Assembly (NCBI RefSeq): GCF_000328705.1
Contig: NC_019673.1
Coordinates: 4,526,001 to 4,590,000, forward strand
From: Saccharothrix espanaensis DSM 44229
GTDB taxonomy: Bacteria > Actinomycetota > Actinomycetes > Mycobacteriales > Pseudonocardiaceae
DNA length: 64,000 bases
Direction of reading: 5' to 3'
In this document: positions 1-7,519 of the stretch, one piece after another
How the letters are laid out: each line of letters begins with the position of its first letter
How positions within the stretch are numbered: position 1 is the stretch's first letter
Translations under genes and position numbers: made by a program
The notes under the pieces: generated by a model
What the model was told of the DNA's origin: nothing
What the model saw: only the letters and a program-made list of their open reading frames with translations
Database searches by the model: none

Positions 1-1
1 G

Positions 2-259
2 GTCGACGTCCGGGACTACCGGCCGGCGGCGCTGGTGCTGCGGCACCTGCGGGTGCGGTCCGTGCGGCTGCTGTCGAACAACCCGGACAAGATCCAGGCG
101 TTGGAGGACAACGGCATCCCGGTCACCGCCCGGGTGCCGCTGCTGATGGCGCCCAACGAGCACAACCTCGGCTACCTGACGGCCAAGCGCGACCGCCTCG
201 GCCACGACCTGCCGCAGGTCGCCGGCCACCAGGACCTGCTGCGCGCCGTCGACGGCTGA
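2..259 (+). CDS. ribA: GTP cyclohydrolase II, C-terminal part (truncated by window edge)
   Basis: The visible 85 residues match the C-terminal end of GTP cyclohydrolase II, which opens the GTP ring in the first step of riboflavin synthesis in the cytosol. The diagnostic stretch is VRSVRLLSNNPDK followed by an N..YL..KRDRLGHDL ending, the usual RibA tail. The frame is open from base 2 and ends in TGA, so the N-terminus and catalytic zinc cysteines lie upstream of the window. It could be the RibA half of a bifunctional RibBA; this cannot be told from here. It converges on atpB across a short hairpin. Confidence 0.9.
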   Translation, partial: VDVRDYRPAALVLRHLRVRSVRLLSNNPDKIQALEDNGIPVTARVPLLMAPNEHNLGYLTAKRDRLGHDLPQVAGHQDLLRAVDG

Positions 260-291
260 ACCCGCTGACCGCTGAACCCGCTGACCCCGGG

Positions 292-310
292 CCCGCCGAG
301 GTTCGGCGGG
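292..310. terminator. Bidirectional hairpin terminator between ribA and atpB
   Basis: CCCGCCGA and TCGGCGGG form a perfect 8-bp stem around a 3-base loop between two convergent genes. There is no T-tract, as is common in high-GC actinomycetes. Confidence 0.6.
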
Positions 311-311
311 T

Positions 312-1079
312 TCAGTGGTCAGCGGCGAGCGCGCGCCCGATGTAGTGGGCGCTGAGCGTGGCGAAGATGTAGGCCTGGAGCACCTGGATCAGCGCCTCCA
401 GCAGGGTGATCGCGATGGCCAGCGCGAAACTGAGCAACGACACCGGTTTCACCAGTGGGCCGGCGTGCAACAGCAGGAATTCGCCGCCGAGCACGAATAC
501 CACCACCAGCAGGTGTCCGGCGAACATCGCCGCGAACACCCGGATGGCCAGGGTCACCGGGTCGAAGAAGAACTTCAGGATGATCTCGGTCGGGATCAGC
601 AGGAACCAGAGCACCGGTTTCGGCACGCCCGGGTAGCTGAACTGGTTGCGCAGGTAGCCGCGCAGGCCGTGCCGCCGGATGCCGACCACGTGATAGGTGG
701 GGAAGACCAGCAGGATGGCCAGCGCGGCCGGGAACCCGATGTGCGCCATGGTCGGGAACTGGATGAGCGGGATGATCCCGAAGATGTTGTTGACCAGCAC
801 GAACGTGAACAGCGACAGGATGAACGGCACGTACGGCGCGAAGTCCTTGCCGCCGATCTGCTCACGCGCGATGGTGTTGCGGCCGAAGTCGTAGATCGTT
901 TCGGCGGCGAACTGGAGCCGGTTCGGCACAATCGTCAGCCGGCGCGCGGTGATCAGGAAGAATCCGGCGATGATGAAGGTCGACAGGACGACCAGGATCA
1001 TCGGTTTGGTGACCCACCCGACGATTTCCGGCGGGAACAGGTCCCGGGCTCCGGGTGGGGTGAAGGTGTTGTCGGCCAT
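312..1079 (-). CDS. atpB: F-type ATP synthase subunit a (stand-alone copy)
   Basis: A 255-residue membrane protein with the layout of the F0 a-subunit, which forms the proton half-channels against the c-ring. The essential arginine is Arg180 in LAIRVFAAMFAGHL, and Glu228 and Gln235 lie in the last helix (LLEALIQVLQAYIF). A purine-rich GGACGGGGGG lies just before the ATG. It is odd that no other atp gene is near: the neighbours are ribA (convergent) and a PaaK-like gene (divergent), whereas atpB normally sits in atpIBEFHAGDC. It may be a second, relocated a-subunit. The family call is firm; whether it is the only copy in the genome is unknown. Confidence 0.92.
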   Translation of the reverse strand: MADNTFTPPGARDLFPPEIVGWVTKPMILVVLSTFIIAGFFLITARRLTIVPNRLQFAAETIYDFGRNTIAREQIGGKDFAPYVPFILSLFTFVLVNNIFGIIPLIQFPTMAHIGFPAALAILLVFPTYHVVGIRRHGLRGYLRNQFSYPGVPKPVLWFLLIPTEIILKFFFDPVTLAIRVFAAMFAGHLLVVVFVLGGEFLLLHAGPLVKPVSLLSFALAIAITLLEALIQVLQAYIFATLSAHYIGRALAADH

Positions 1080-1287
1080 GGGCGCCCCCCGTCCAAGGTC
1101 TTGGTCCGGACTTTACCGGACGGTGATCCGGCGTCCAGGGCCTGCCCGGTGATTTCCCGGTCGGCGGACAAGCCGCCGGAAACGCCCTGGGCACCCCGCC
1201 GCCCGGCCGCCCGGACCGGGTCGTCGCGGGTCGTCGCGGGTGCGGTTCGCCGCCGGGCGGGTGATCCCGCGGCGCTCCCCGGCGTTC

Positions 1288-1303
1288 TAGGGTTGGCGGC
1301 ATG
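1288..1303 (+). promoter_or_regulatory. -10 box of a leaderless promoter for the PaaK-like gene
   Basis: TAGGGT is followed by 7 nt and then ATG, with no Shine-Dalgarno sequence. This is the typical actinobacterial leaderless arrangement and supports the start at 1301. Confidence 0.5.
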
Positions 1304-2746
1304 GACGCCGACAGGCCGGGCCGGGTTGCCGAGGGGTTCCGGTCGTTCTTCGCCGACGACCGGGTGCCGGAGTCGGTGCTGGAGCTGTTCCACCGGGTCG
1401 CCGCGACCGTGCCCGCGTACCGGAAGTTCTTGGCGGAGCACGGGGTCGACCCGGAGCGCGTGGTCACCCTGGACGACTTCCGCCGGCTGCCGCCGACCGA
1501 CAAGGACAACTACCACCGCCGCTACCCGCTGCCGGAGCTGTGCCGGGACGGCCGGCTCGACGGGTGCGACCTGGTCGCGGTGTCGTCCGGGTCGAGCGGG
1601 CGGCCGACCGCGTGGCCGCGTTCCCTGGTCGACGAACTGGCCATCACCCGCCGGTTCGAGCAGGTGTTCCGCGACGCGTTCCGGGCCCACGAGCGCAGCA
1701 CGCTGGCCGTGGTGTGCTTCCCGCTCGGCACGTGGGTCGGCGGCCTGTTCACGACGGCGTGCGTGCGGCACCTGGCCGCGAAGGGCTACCCGATCACGGC
1801 GGTCGCGCCGGGCAACAACAAGGCCGAGATCCTGCGCGTGCTGCCGGAACTGGCCGGCCACTTCGAGCAGGTGGTGCTCATGGGCTACCCGCCGTTCGTG
1901 AAGGACGTGGTCGACTCGGCGCACTTCGACCCGGCGGGGTTCGACTGGGCGGCGCACGACGTGAAGCTGGTGCTGGCGGGGGAGGTGTTCAGCGAACAGT
2001 GGCGCACCCTGGTGGCGGGGCGGCTGGGCATCGCCGACCCGGTGCGCGCCACGGCGTCGCTGTACGGCACGGCGGACGCCGGCGTGCTGGGCAACGAGAC
2101 ACCGCTGTCGGTGTCGGTGCGCCGTTTCCTGGCCGGTCGCCCGGACCTGGCGCGCGAGCTGTTCGGCGGGTCGCGGCTGCCCACGCTCGTCCAGTACGAC
2201 CCGGCGAGCCGGTTCTTCGAGGAAGCCGACGGGACGCTGCTGTTCTCCGGCGACAACGGCATACCGCTGATCCGCTACCACATCGCCGACGAGGGCGGCC
2301 TGGTGTCCTCAGTGGACATGCGGGAGTTCCTGGCGCGCAACGGGTGCACGATCCCGTTCGACAACGAACTGCCGTTCGTCTTCGTGTTCGGGCGGTCGCT
2401 GTTCACGGTCTCGTACTTCGGGGCGAACGTGTACCCGGAGAACGTCTCGGTCGGTCTGGAGCAGCCCGGCGTCAGCGACCTGGTGACCGGGAAGTTCGTG
2501 CTGGAGGCGGTGTCCGACGCGGACGAGGACGCCGCGCTGCGGGTCACCGTCGAGCTGGCACCCGGCCGCACCGGGGACCCCGGTGTCATCGCGGAGTCGA
2601 TCCGCGCGCACCTGGTGCGGCTCAACAGCGAGTTCGCGCACTACGTCCCGGCCGAACGGCAACTGCCGCAGGTGGTCCTGCGCCCCGCCGGCGACCCGGA
2701 GCACTTCCCGGTCGGGGTGAAGCACCGCTACACCCGTGCCCGCTGA
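1301..2746 (+). CDS. PaaK-like adenylate-forming enzyme (phenylacetate-CoA ligase family)
   Basis: 481 residues related to phenylacetate-CoA ligase (PaaK). These enzymes adenylate an aromatic or other carboxylic acid with ATP and pass it to CoA or another thiol. The phosphate-binding loop reads VSSGSSGRPT (about residue 95), followed by an adenine-site motif SLYGTADAG (about 252) and an IRYHIAD stretch (about 329). A C-terminal mini-domain with a late lysine (VGVKHRYTRAR) is present. Length is close to PaaK (about 430-440) with a modest extension. The start is placed at the ATG 7 nt after a -10-like TAGGGT. The substrate is not deducible. Divergent from atpB. Confidence 0.75.
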   Translation: MDADRPGRVAEGFRSFFADDRVPESVLELFHRVAATVPAYRKFLAEHGVDPERVVTLDDFRRLPPTDKDNYHRRYPLPELCRDGRLDGCDLVAVSSGSSGRPTAWPRSLVDELAITRRFEQVFRDAFRAHERSTLAVVCFPLGTWVGGLFTTACVRHLAAKGYPITAVAPGNNKAEILRVLPELAGHFEQVVLMGYPPFVKDVVDSAHFDPAGFDWAAHDVKLVLAGEVFSEQWRTLVAGRLGIADPVRATASLYGTADAGVLGNETPLSVSVRRFLAGRPDLARELFGGSRLPTLVQYDPASRFFEEADGTLLFSGDNGIPLIRYHIADEGGLVSSVDMREFLARNGCTIPFDNELPFVFVFGRSLFTVSYFGANVYPENVSVGLEQPGVSDLVTGKFVLEAVSDADEDAALRVTVELAPGRTGDPGVIAESIRAHLVRLNSEFAHYVPAERQLPQVVLRPAGDPEHFPVGVKHRYTRAR

Positions 2747-2833
2747 GCGCCGGCGGCCGTCCACAGTGGCCGGGGCGTTCCGGTCTCCCGGTCGACGTAG
2801 AGTCGGGGCCTGACTGTTCGAGCGCAGGGGGAC

Positions 2834-3346
2834 GTGGTGGAGATCCGTCGTGGTGGGCCGGCCGACCTGGCCGTGCTGTTGGCGATGCTGGACGGCGCGG
2901 TGGCGTGGCTGGACGCCTCCGGGCGCACCGGCCAGTGGGGCAGCCGGCCGTGGTCGGCGGACCAGAAGCGGGCCGGGCGGGTCGCCGACCGGGTCCGCGA
3001 GGACGTGGTGTGGGTGGCCGAGGTCGACGGCGAGCCGGCCGGCGTCCTGACCCACTCGGGGCGGGCCCCGGAGTACGTGCCCGCCGCCGACGAGCCCGAG
3101 CTGTACGTGCGGATCCTGGTCACCTCGCGCGCGTTCACCGGACGCGGGGTGGGCGGCGCGCTGCTCGACCACGCCCGCGACCAGGCCCGAGCACAGGGCG
3201 TCGGCCTGGTCCGGGTCGACTGCTACGCGGGCGGCGACGGCCAGTTGGTCCGCTACTACGAGCGCAGCGGTTTCACGGCGGTCGAGAAGTTCACGGTCGA
3301 GGACTGGCCGGGGCAGCTCCTGGCCGACCGGGTCACCGCTTCCTGA
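2834..3346 (+). CDS. GNAT-family N-acetyltransferase
   Basis: A 170-residue single-domain GNAT protein. Such enzymes transfer an acyl group from acyl-CoA to an amine. The core acetyl-CoA loop is visible as RAFTGRGVGGALLDHAR (about 100-116), preceded by the usual beta-strand LYVRILVTS and followed by VRVDCYAGGDGQLVRYYERSG. The GTG start at 2834 follows the purine-rich GCAGGGGG. A TAGAGT -10-like box lies at 2798. It stands alone between a PaaK-like gene and a SARP regulator. The substrate cannot be assigned. Confidence 0.8.
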   Translation: MVEIRRGGPADLAVLLAMLDGAVAWLDASGRTGQWGSRPWSADQKRAGRVADRVREDVVWVAEVDGEPAGVLTHSGRAPEYVPAADEPELYVRILVTSRAFTGRGVGGALLDHARDQARAQGVGLVRVDCYAGGDGQLVRYYERSGFTAVEKFTVEDWPGQLLADRVTAS

Positions 3347-3643
3347 GCCGCCGCCCCCGGTCCTGGTCGGCGAATCCCGTTGCGGTCACGGGAAAACCGA
3401 TCCAGAGCGACGCCCCGTGATGGTCCGGAACCGGTGCGTAGTCGGGCTGGGTCCGTTGGGGGACACCGGTTTCACCCCGCGCTGATCGCCCGGACGAGGT
3501 CGGGGTTGAGCCGGTTGGGTGCGCGCCGCGCGGGTTGTGCTTCGTCAGACCGCAGCAACCCGGGCCCGCCCCGTTCCCGTCCGCACCCGTGGCGCGCATC
3601 GTCGCAGGACCGAAGTCCCGGCGGGCGAGGGGAGTGGGTCGGC

Positions 3644-4393
3644 ATGGCGGTTCTGGTGCTGGGACGGCCGGCGGTCCGGGTCGGCGGGGTGGTCCGCCAC
3701 CCGGCGCGGCGGATGGTGCGGATCCTGCTGGGCGTGCTGGCGGTGCGGGCCAACCGGGCGCTGCCGCTGGAGTGGATCATCGACGCCCTGTGGCCGGTCC
3801 GGCCGCCCGCGTCGGCCGCCGCGAACGTGCGCAACCACCTCGCGGAGCTGCGCCGGCTGCTGGGCGAGGTCGACCCGGACGGGCCGGGCATCGTCACCTC
3901 GCGCACCGGGTACGTCCTCGCCGCCGACCCGGACGTGGTGGACGTGACGCAGTTCCAGGCGCTCCTCGCCGAAGGCCGCGAGCTGCGCGCGTGCGGCGCG
4001 GACGCGGCGGCGGCGCGCTGCCTGACCCGCGCGGTGGGCCTGTGGCGCGGCCCGGTGATGGCCGGTGCGCCGGTCCCGGACGTGGTGCGGCCGGACGTGA
4101 CCGTGCTGGACGAGCAGCGGCTGTGCGCGATCGAGGACCTGGCGGAGGTGCGGCTGGCGCTGGGCTGCGCGTTCGACCTCGTGCCGGCGCTGGCCGGCCT
4201 GGTGGTGGAGCACCCGCTGCGGGAGCGGTTGTGGCGCAACCTGGTCGGCGCGCTCGCGGCGGCCGGCCGGCGCACCGAGGCGCTGGCCGTCTACCACCGG
4301 CTGGTGCGGGTGCTGGACTCCGAACTCGGCGTGGCCCCGAGCGCGGCGACCGCCGAGCTGTACGAGGCCGTTCGGCGCGACCGGCGCGACTGA
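3644..4393 (+). CDS. SARP-family pathway regulator (small AfsR/DnrI type)
   Basis: A 249-residue regulator with an OmpR-like winged helix (about 10-95; LPLEWIIDALWP and a TRTGYVLA wing) followed by a bacterial transcriptional activator (BTAD) domain (about 100-245; HPLRERLWRNLVGALAAAGRRTEALAVYHRL). It has no ATPase domain, so it is the short SARP type that typically activates one biosynthetic cluster by binding direct repeats near the -35 region. I chose the ATG at 3644 because GGGCGAGGGGAG precedes it and homology begins there, although the frame is open further upstream. The lanthipeptide precursor gene starts 83 bp downstream with direct repeats in its promoter, so this is probably its activator. 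Confidence 0.85.
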   Translation: MAVLVLGRPAVRVGGVVRHPARRMVRILLGVLAVRANRALPLEWIIDALWPVRPPASAAANVRNHLAELRRLLGEVDPDGPGIVTSRTGYVLAADPDVVDVTQFQALLAEGRELRACGADAAAARCLTRAVGLWRGPVMAGAPVPDVVRPDVTVLDEQRLCAIEDLAEVRLALGCAFDLVPALAGLVVEHPLRERLWRNLVGALAAAGRRTEALAVYHRLVRVLDSELGVAPSAATAELYEAVRRDRRD

Positions 4394-4412
4394 ACGCCGG
4401 AAGGCCACTTCG

Positions 4413-4448
4413 CCGTGTGCGCTCCCGTGTGCAGAGCATTTCTACACT
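4413..4448 (+). promoter_or_regulatory. Putative SARP box and -10 of the lanthipeptide promoter
   Basis: CCGTGTGC occurs at 4413 and again at 4425, 12 bp apart, and TACACT (-10-like) begins at 4443. SARP regulators bind heptamer direct repeats about one helical turn apart just upstream of -10. The period here (12 rather than 11) is slightly off, so this is a candidate only. Confidence 0.4.
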
Positions 4449-4476
4449 CGCCGCTCCTGCTGAGGAAGGAGTACGG

Positions 4477-4668
4477 ATGACTGCCGCACTGCTGCTCGAC
4501 GCCGAGGAGATGGTGGCCCGCTGGCGGGCCGGTCTGGACGAGTCGGACAACCCGGCCGGCCCGCTGTTCGCCAACGGCGAGTTCGCCGAGGGCGACATCG
4601 TGGCGTGCAACCCGCCGGGCAGCCGCTGCTCGTCGTGCACGGCGTCCCGCCCGGTGTACTGCTGCTGA
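4477..4668 (+). CDS. lanA: Class II lanthipeptide precursor peptide (mersacidin-like leader)
   Basis: A 63-residue peptide, ATG preceded by AGGAAGGAG, immediately upstream of a LanM gene (7 nt gap). The acidic leader carries a Trp then NPAG motif (W16; N25-G28) that resembles mersacidin/lichenicidin-type leaders. The segment after GDIVA is CNPPGSRCSSCTASRPVYCC: Cys at 44, 51, 54, 62 and 63, and Ser/Thr at 49, 52, 53, 55 and 57. Five Cys and five dehydratable residues would allow up to five (methyl)lanthionine rings. Cleavage before Cys44 is my inference, by analogy with mersacidin, whose core also starts with Cys and has 20 residues. The lipid II motif of mersacidin (CTxTxEC) is absent. Ring pattern and activity are unknown. 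Confidence 0.88.
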   Translation: MTAALLLDAEEMVARWRAGLDESDNPAGPLFANGEFAEGDIVACNPPGSRCSSCTASRPVYCC

Positions 4669-4675
4669 CCCCGGT

Positions 4676-7519
4676 ATGACCCGCGACGAGGTCGGCGAAC
4701 TCGACCGAACCCTGGAATGGCTGCTCGGCCCGGCGACGGACCGGTTGTCCCGCCGGCTGGCCGAGGTCGCCGGCCTCGGCGCGCCCGAGGCGCGGGCCCT
4801 GCTCGACGCCGCCCGCGAGGTCCTGCTGGACGTGGTGCGGCGCAAGGTGATCCGCGTGCTCGTCCTGGAGCTGAACGCCGCCCGCGTCACCGGCGCGCTG
4901 ACCGCCGACGACCCGGCCGGCCGGTGGGCGCAGTTCCTCGCGCACGCCGCCGAGGAGTCCTACTGGCACGGTCTGACCCGGCACTACCCGCACCTGGTCG
5001 GCCGGCTGCGGGCGACCGTCGAGAACCGGGTGGCCGCGATCGCGACCCTGGCCGGGCGCTTCGCCGAGGACCGGCCCCGGCTGGCCGCGCTGCTCGGCGC
5101 GGACGCGGGCGAGCTGCGCAAGGTCGAGTTCGGCGCGGGCGACAGCCACCGCGGCGGCCACTCGGTCACCCTGGTGCACTGCACCGGCGGCACGGTGGTC
5201 TACAAGCCACGCCCGATGGAGGTCGACCAGCGGCTGGCCGGCCTGCTGGCGGTGCTGACCGCCGGCGACCGGTACCCGATCCGGGTGCCGGCGGCGGTCG
5301 TGCGGGACGGCTACGGCTGGGCCGGGCACGTCGACCACCGGTACTGCGCGACCGAGGACGAGCTGGCCGCGTTCTACACCGCCCTGGGCCACTGGCTGGC
5401 CGTGATGCGCCTGGTGTCCGGGACCGACCTGCACGCCGAGAACATCATCGCCTGCGGCCCGGTGCCGGTCGTGGTGGACTGCGAGAGCGTCTTCACGCCC
5501 CGCCCGCCGCACCCGCCGACCGGCGCGGGCGAGGCCACCGACCGGGTCGCCGAACAGCTCAACCGGACCGTGCTGCGCACCGGCCTGCTGCCCGGCCGGG
5601 GCGCGGGGCTGGGGTGGCGCGGCGTGGACGGCTCGGCGATGGGCGGCCTGCCCGGCGAGCAGCCCGACATCGGCCTGCCGGACCTGGTGGGCGCGGGCAC
5701 CGACACCGCCCGGGTGGCGATCGTGCCGCAGCAGCTCCCGCCGACCCGCAACCTGCCCAGCCCGCACCCGAGGCTGGCCCACCACTGGCCGCGGGTGGTG
5801 GCCGGGTTCGACGCGATGGCCGAGCGGATCACCCGGCTGGACCGGGCGGGCGCGCTGGAGCCGCTGCTGGCGGGGTTCGCCGACTGCGTGGTCCGGGTGA
5901 TCGTCCGGGACACCGAGTCCTACACCGAGCTGGCCCGGATGCTGTGGCACCCGGCCGGCCTGCACGACCAGGCCGCCGCCGAGGGCAGGGCCCGCGCGCT
6001 GCTGGCCCGGCACTCGATGAACACCCGGGGACCCGGCGACCCGGACGTGCACGCCGCCGAGGTGGCCGAACTGCTGGTCGGCGACATCCCGGTGTTCACC
6101 ACCACCCCGGCCGAGGGCTGGCTGCACACCCCCGGCGGGCTGGTCTGCGGTCCGCGGGTGGACCAGGTCGCGCTCGCGCTGGAGAACTGGCGCACCGCCG
6201 ACCTGGGGCTGGAGCGCCGGGTCACGCACGCCGCCCTGGTCAGCGCCTACCTCAACCAGGGCGCGGAACCGGAGCTCGGCCGGCTGCCCGCGCCGCCGCC
6301 CGACCGGACCGGCCTGGACCGGCGGCGGCGGGCGCTGGCCGCCGGCCTGGTGCGCGAACTGGCCGGCGAGGCGGTCCGCGGCGCGGACGGCACGGCCACC
6401 TGGTTCGCGCCGATCCTGGACCGCTCCGGCTGGCAGACCACGCCGCTGACCCCGGACCTGTACGGCGGGACGCTCGGCGTCGCCGTGCTGCTGGCCGGCT
6501 ACCGGCACGAGGTCGCGGCGGGCCGCGCGGACGCCGTGGACGGGGTGGCGGAGCTGCTGGCCGGGACCGTGCGCACGGCACGGCTGACCCAGCGGTGGTG
6601 GGCCGAGCAGGCCGAGCACACCCGCCGCCGACCCGACCCGACCGGCGGCTACATCGGCCTGGGCTCGCAGATCTGGTGCTGGCTCGCGCTGGACCGGCTC
6701 GGGCTCGCCGCCGACGACGAGGGCGACCCCGTGCCGGACGCGCTGTTCCTGGCCCGCCAGCTGCCCGCCGCGATCGCCGCGAGCGAAGGCCCGGACCTGG
6801 TCGTCGGCACGGCCGGCGCGATCGTGCCGCTGCTCCTGCTGGCCGAGCGGACCGGTGACGACCAGTGGGTCGACCTGGCCGCGCACGCCGGCCGCGCGCT
6901 CGTCGCGGACGCGGTGGTGACCGGTGGGCGGGCGCACTGGCCCGCCCCGAACTGGCCGGGCGGCATCGGCGGCTTCGCCCACGGCGCGACCGGCATCGGG
7001 TGGGCGCTGGGCCGGCTCGCCGAGGTGACCGGGGAACGCCGGTTCGCCGACCTCGCGCGCGGAGCCGCCGCCTACGAGGAGACCTGGTACAGCGCGGAGC
7101 GCGGGGCGTGGATGGACCCGCGCGAGCCCGACACCGTCGCCGCCGCCTGGTGCCACGGCGCGATCGGCGTCGGCCTGGCCACCGACGACCCGGAGGTGCT
7201 GCGGCGGGCGGCGTCCTCCGCGCTGCGCGACGGCATCGGCTGGACGCACACCCTGTGCCACGGCGACCTGGGCACCTGGGAGCTGCTGACCGCGGCGCTC
7301 GCGGCCGGCGTGGCACCGGACGGGCTGGACCGGGCCGGGCTGGACGCGATGGTGCTGGGCAGCCTGGAGGCCAACGGCCCCACCACGGGCCTGGCGCGCG
7401 AGGTGTACTCGCCGAGCATCATGTCCGGGTCCGGCGGCATCGCCTACCAGTTGCTGCGGATGCACCCGGACAGCGACCTGCCGTCCGTGCTGCTGTTGGG
7501 CGACGGGCCGGCGCGGTGA
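4676..7519 (+). CDS. lanM: Class II lanthipeptide synthetase LanM
   Basis: 947 residues, the usual LanM length. The N-terminal DUF4135 dehydratase half (about 60-480) phosphorylates and eliminates Ser/Thr of the precursor; its kinase-like site shows VYKPRPMEVD, DLHAENII and VDCESVF. The C-terminal LanC-like cyclase (about 560-940) adds Cys thiols to the dehydro residues; its zinc ligands are visible as Cys826 (WCHGAIG), Cys861 and His862 (LCHGDLG). It follows lanA by 7 nt without a clear Shine-Dalgarno, so translation is probably coupled, and its TGA overlaps the GTG of the exporter gene. All catalytic motifs are intact. Confidence 0.95.
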   Translation: MTRDEVGELDRTLEWLLGPATDRLSRRLAEVAGLGAPEARALLDAAREVLLDVVRRKVIRVLVLELNAARVTGALTADDPAGRWAQFLAHAAEESYWHGLTRHYPHLVGRLRATVENRVAAIATLAGRFAEDRPRLAALLGADAGELRKVEFGAGDSHRGGHSVTLVHCTGGTVVYKPRPMEVDQRLAGLLAVLTAGDRYPIRVPAAVVRDGYGWAGHVDHRYCATEDELAAFYTALGHWLAVMRLVSGTDLHAENIIACGPVPVVVDCESVFTPRPPHPPTGAGEATDRVAEQLNRTVLRTGLLPGRGAGLGWRGVDGSAMGGLPGEQPDIGLPDLVGAGTDTARVAIVPQQLPPTRNLPSPHPRLAHHWPRVVAGFDAMAERITRLDRAGALEPLLAGFADCVVRVIVRDTESYTELARMLWHPAGLHDQAAAEGRARALLARHSMNTRGPGDPDVHAAEVAELLVGDIPVFTTTPAEGWLHTPGGLVCGPRVDQVALALENWRTADLGLERRVTHAALVSAYLNQGAEPELGRLPAPPPDRTGLDRRRRALAAGLVRELAGEAVRGADGTATWFAPILDRSGWQTTPLTPDLYGGTLGVAVLLAGYRHEVAAGRADAVDGVAELLAGTVRTARLTQRWWAEQAEHTRRRPDPTGGYIGLGSQIWCWLALDRLGLAADDEGDPVPDALFLARQLPAAIAASEGPDLVVGTAGAIVPLLLLAERTGDDQWVDLAAHAGRALVADAVVTGGRAHWPAPNWPGGIGGFAHGATGIGWALGRLAEVTGERRFADLARGAAAYEETWYSAERGAWMDPREPDTVAAAWCHGAIGVGLATDDPEVLRRAASSALRDGIGWTHTLCHGDLGTWELLTAALAAGVAPDGLDRAGLDAMVLGSLEANGPTTGLAREVYSPSIMSGSGGIAYQLLRMHPDSDLPSVLLLGDGPAR

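Noticed and set aside
315..1901. Long open frames antisense to atpB and into the PaaK-like gene
   Set aside because: Composition is Arg/Pro/Gly-rich nonsense typical of shadow frames in high-GC DNA; the opposite-strand frame gives a clear AtpB.
4442..7465. 1000-codon minus-strand frame opposite lanM
   Set aside because: No domain is recognisable and codon bias is reversed; LanM on the plus strand has all catalytic motifs.
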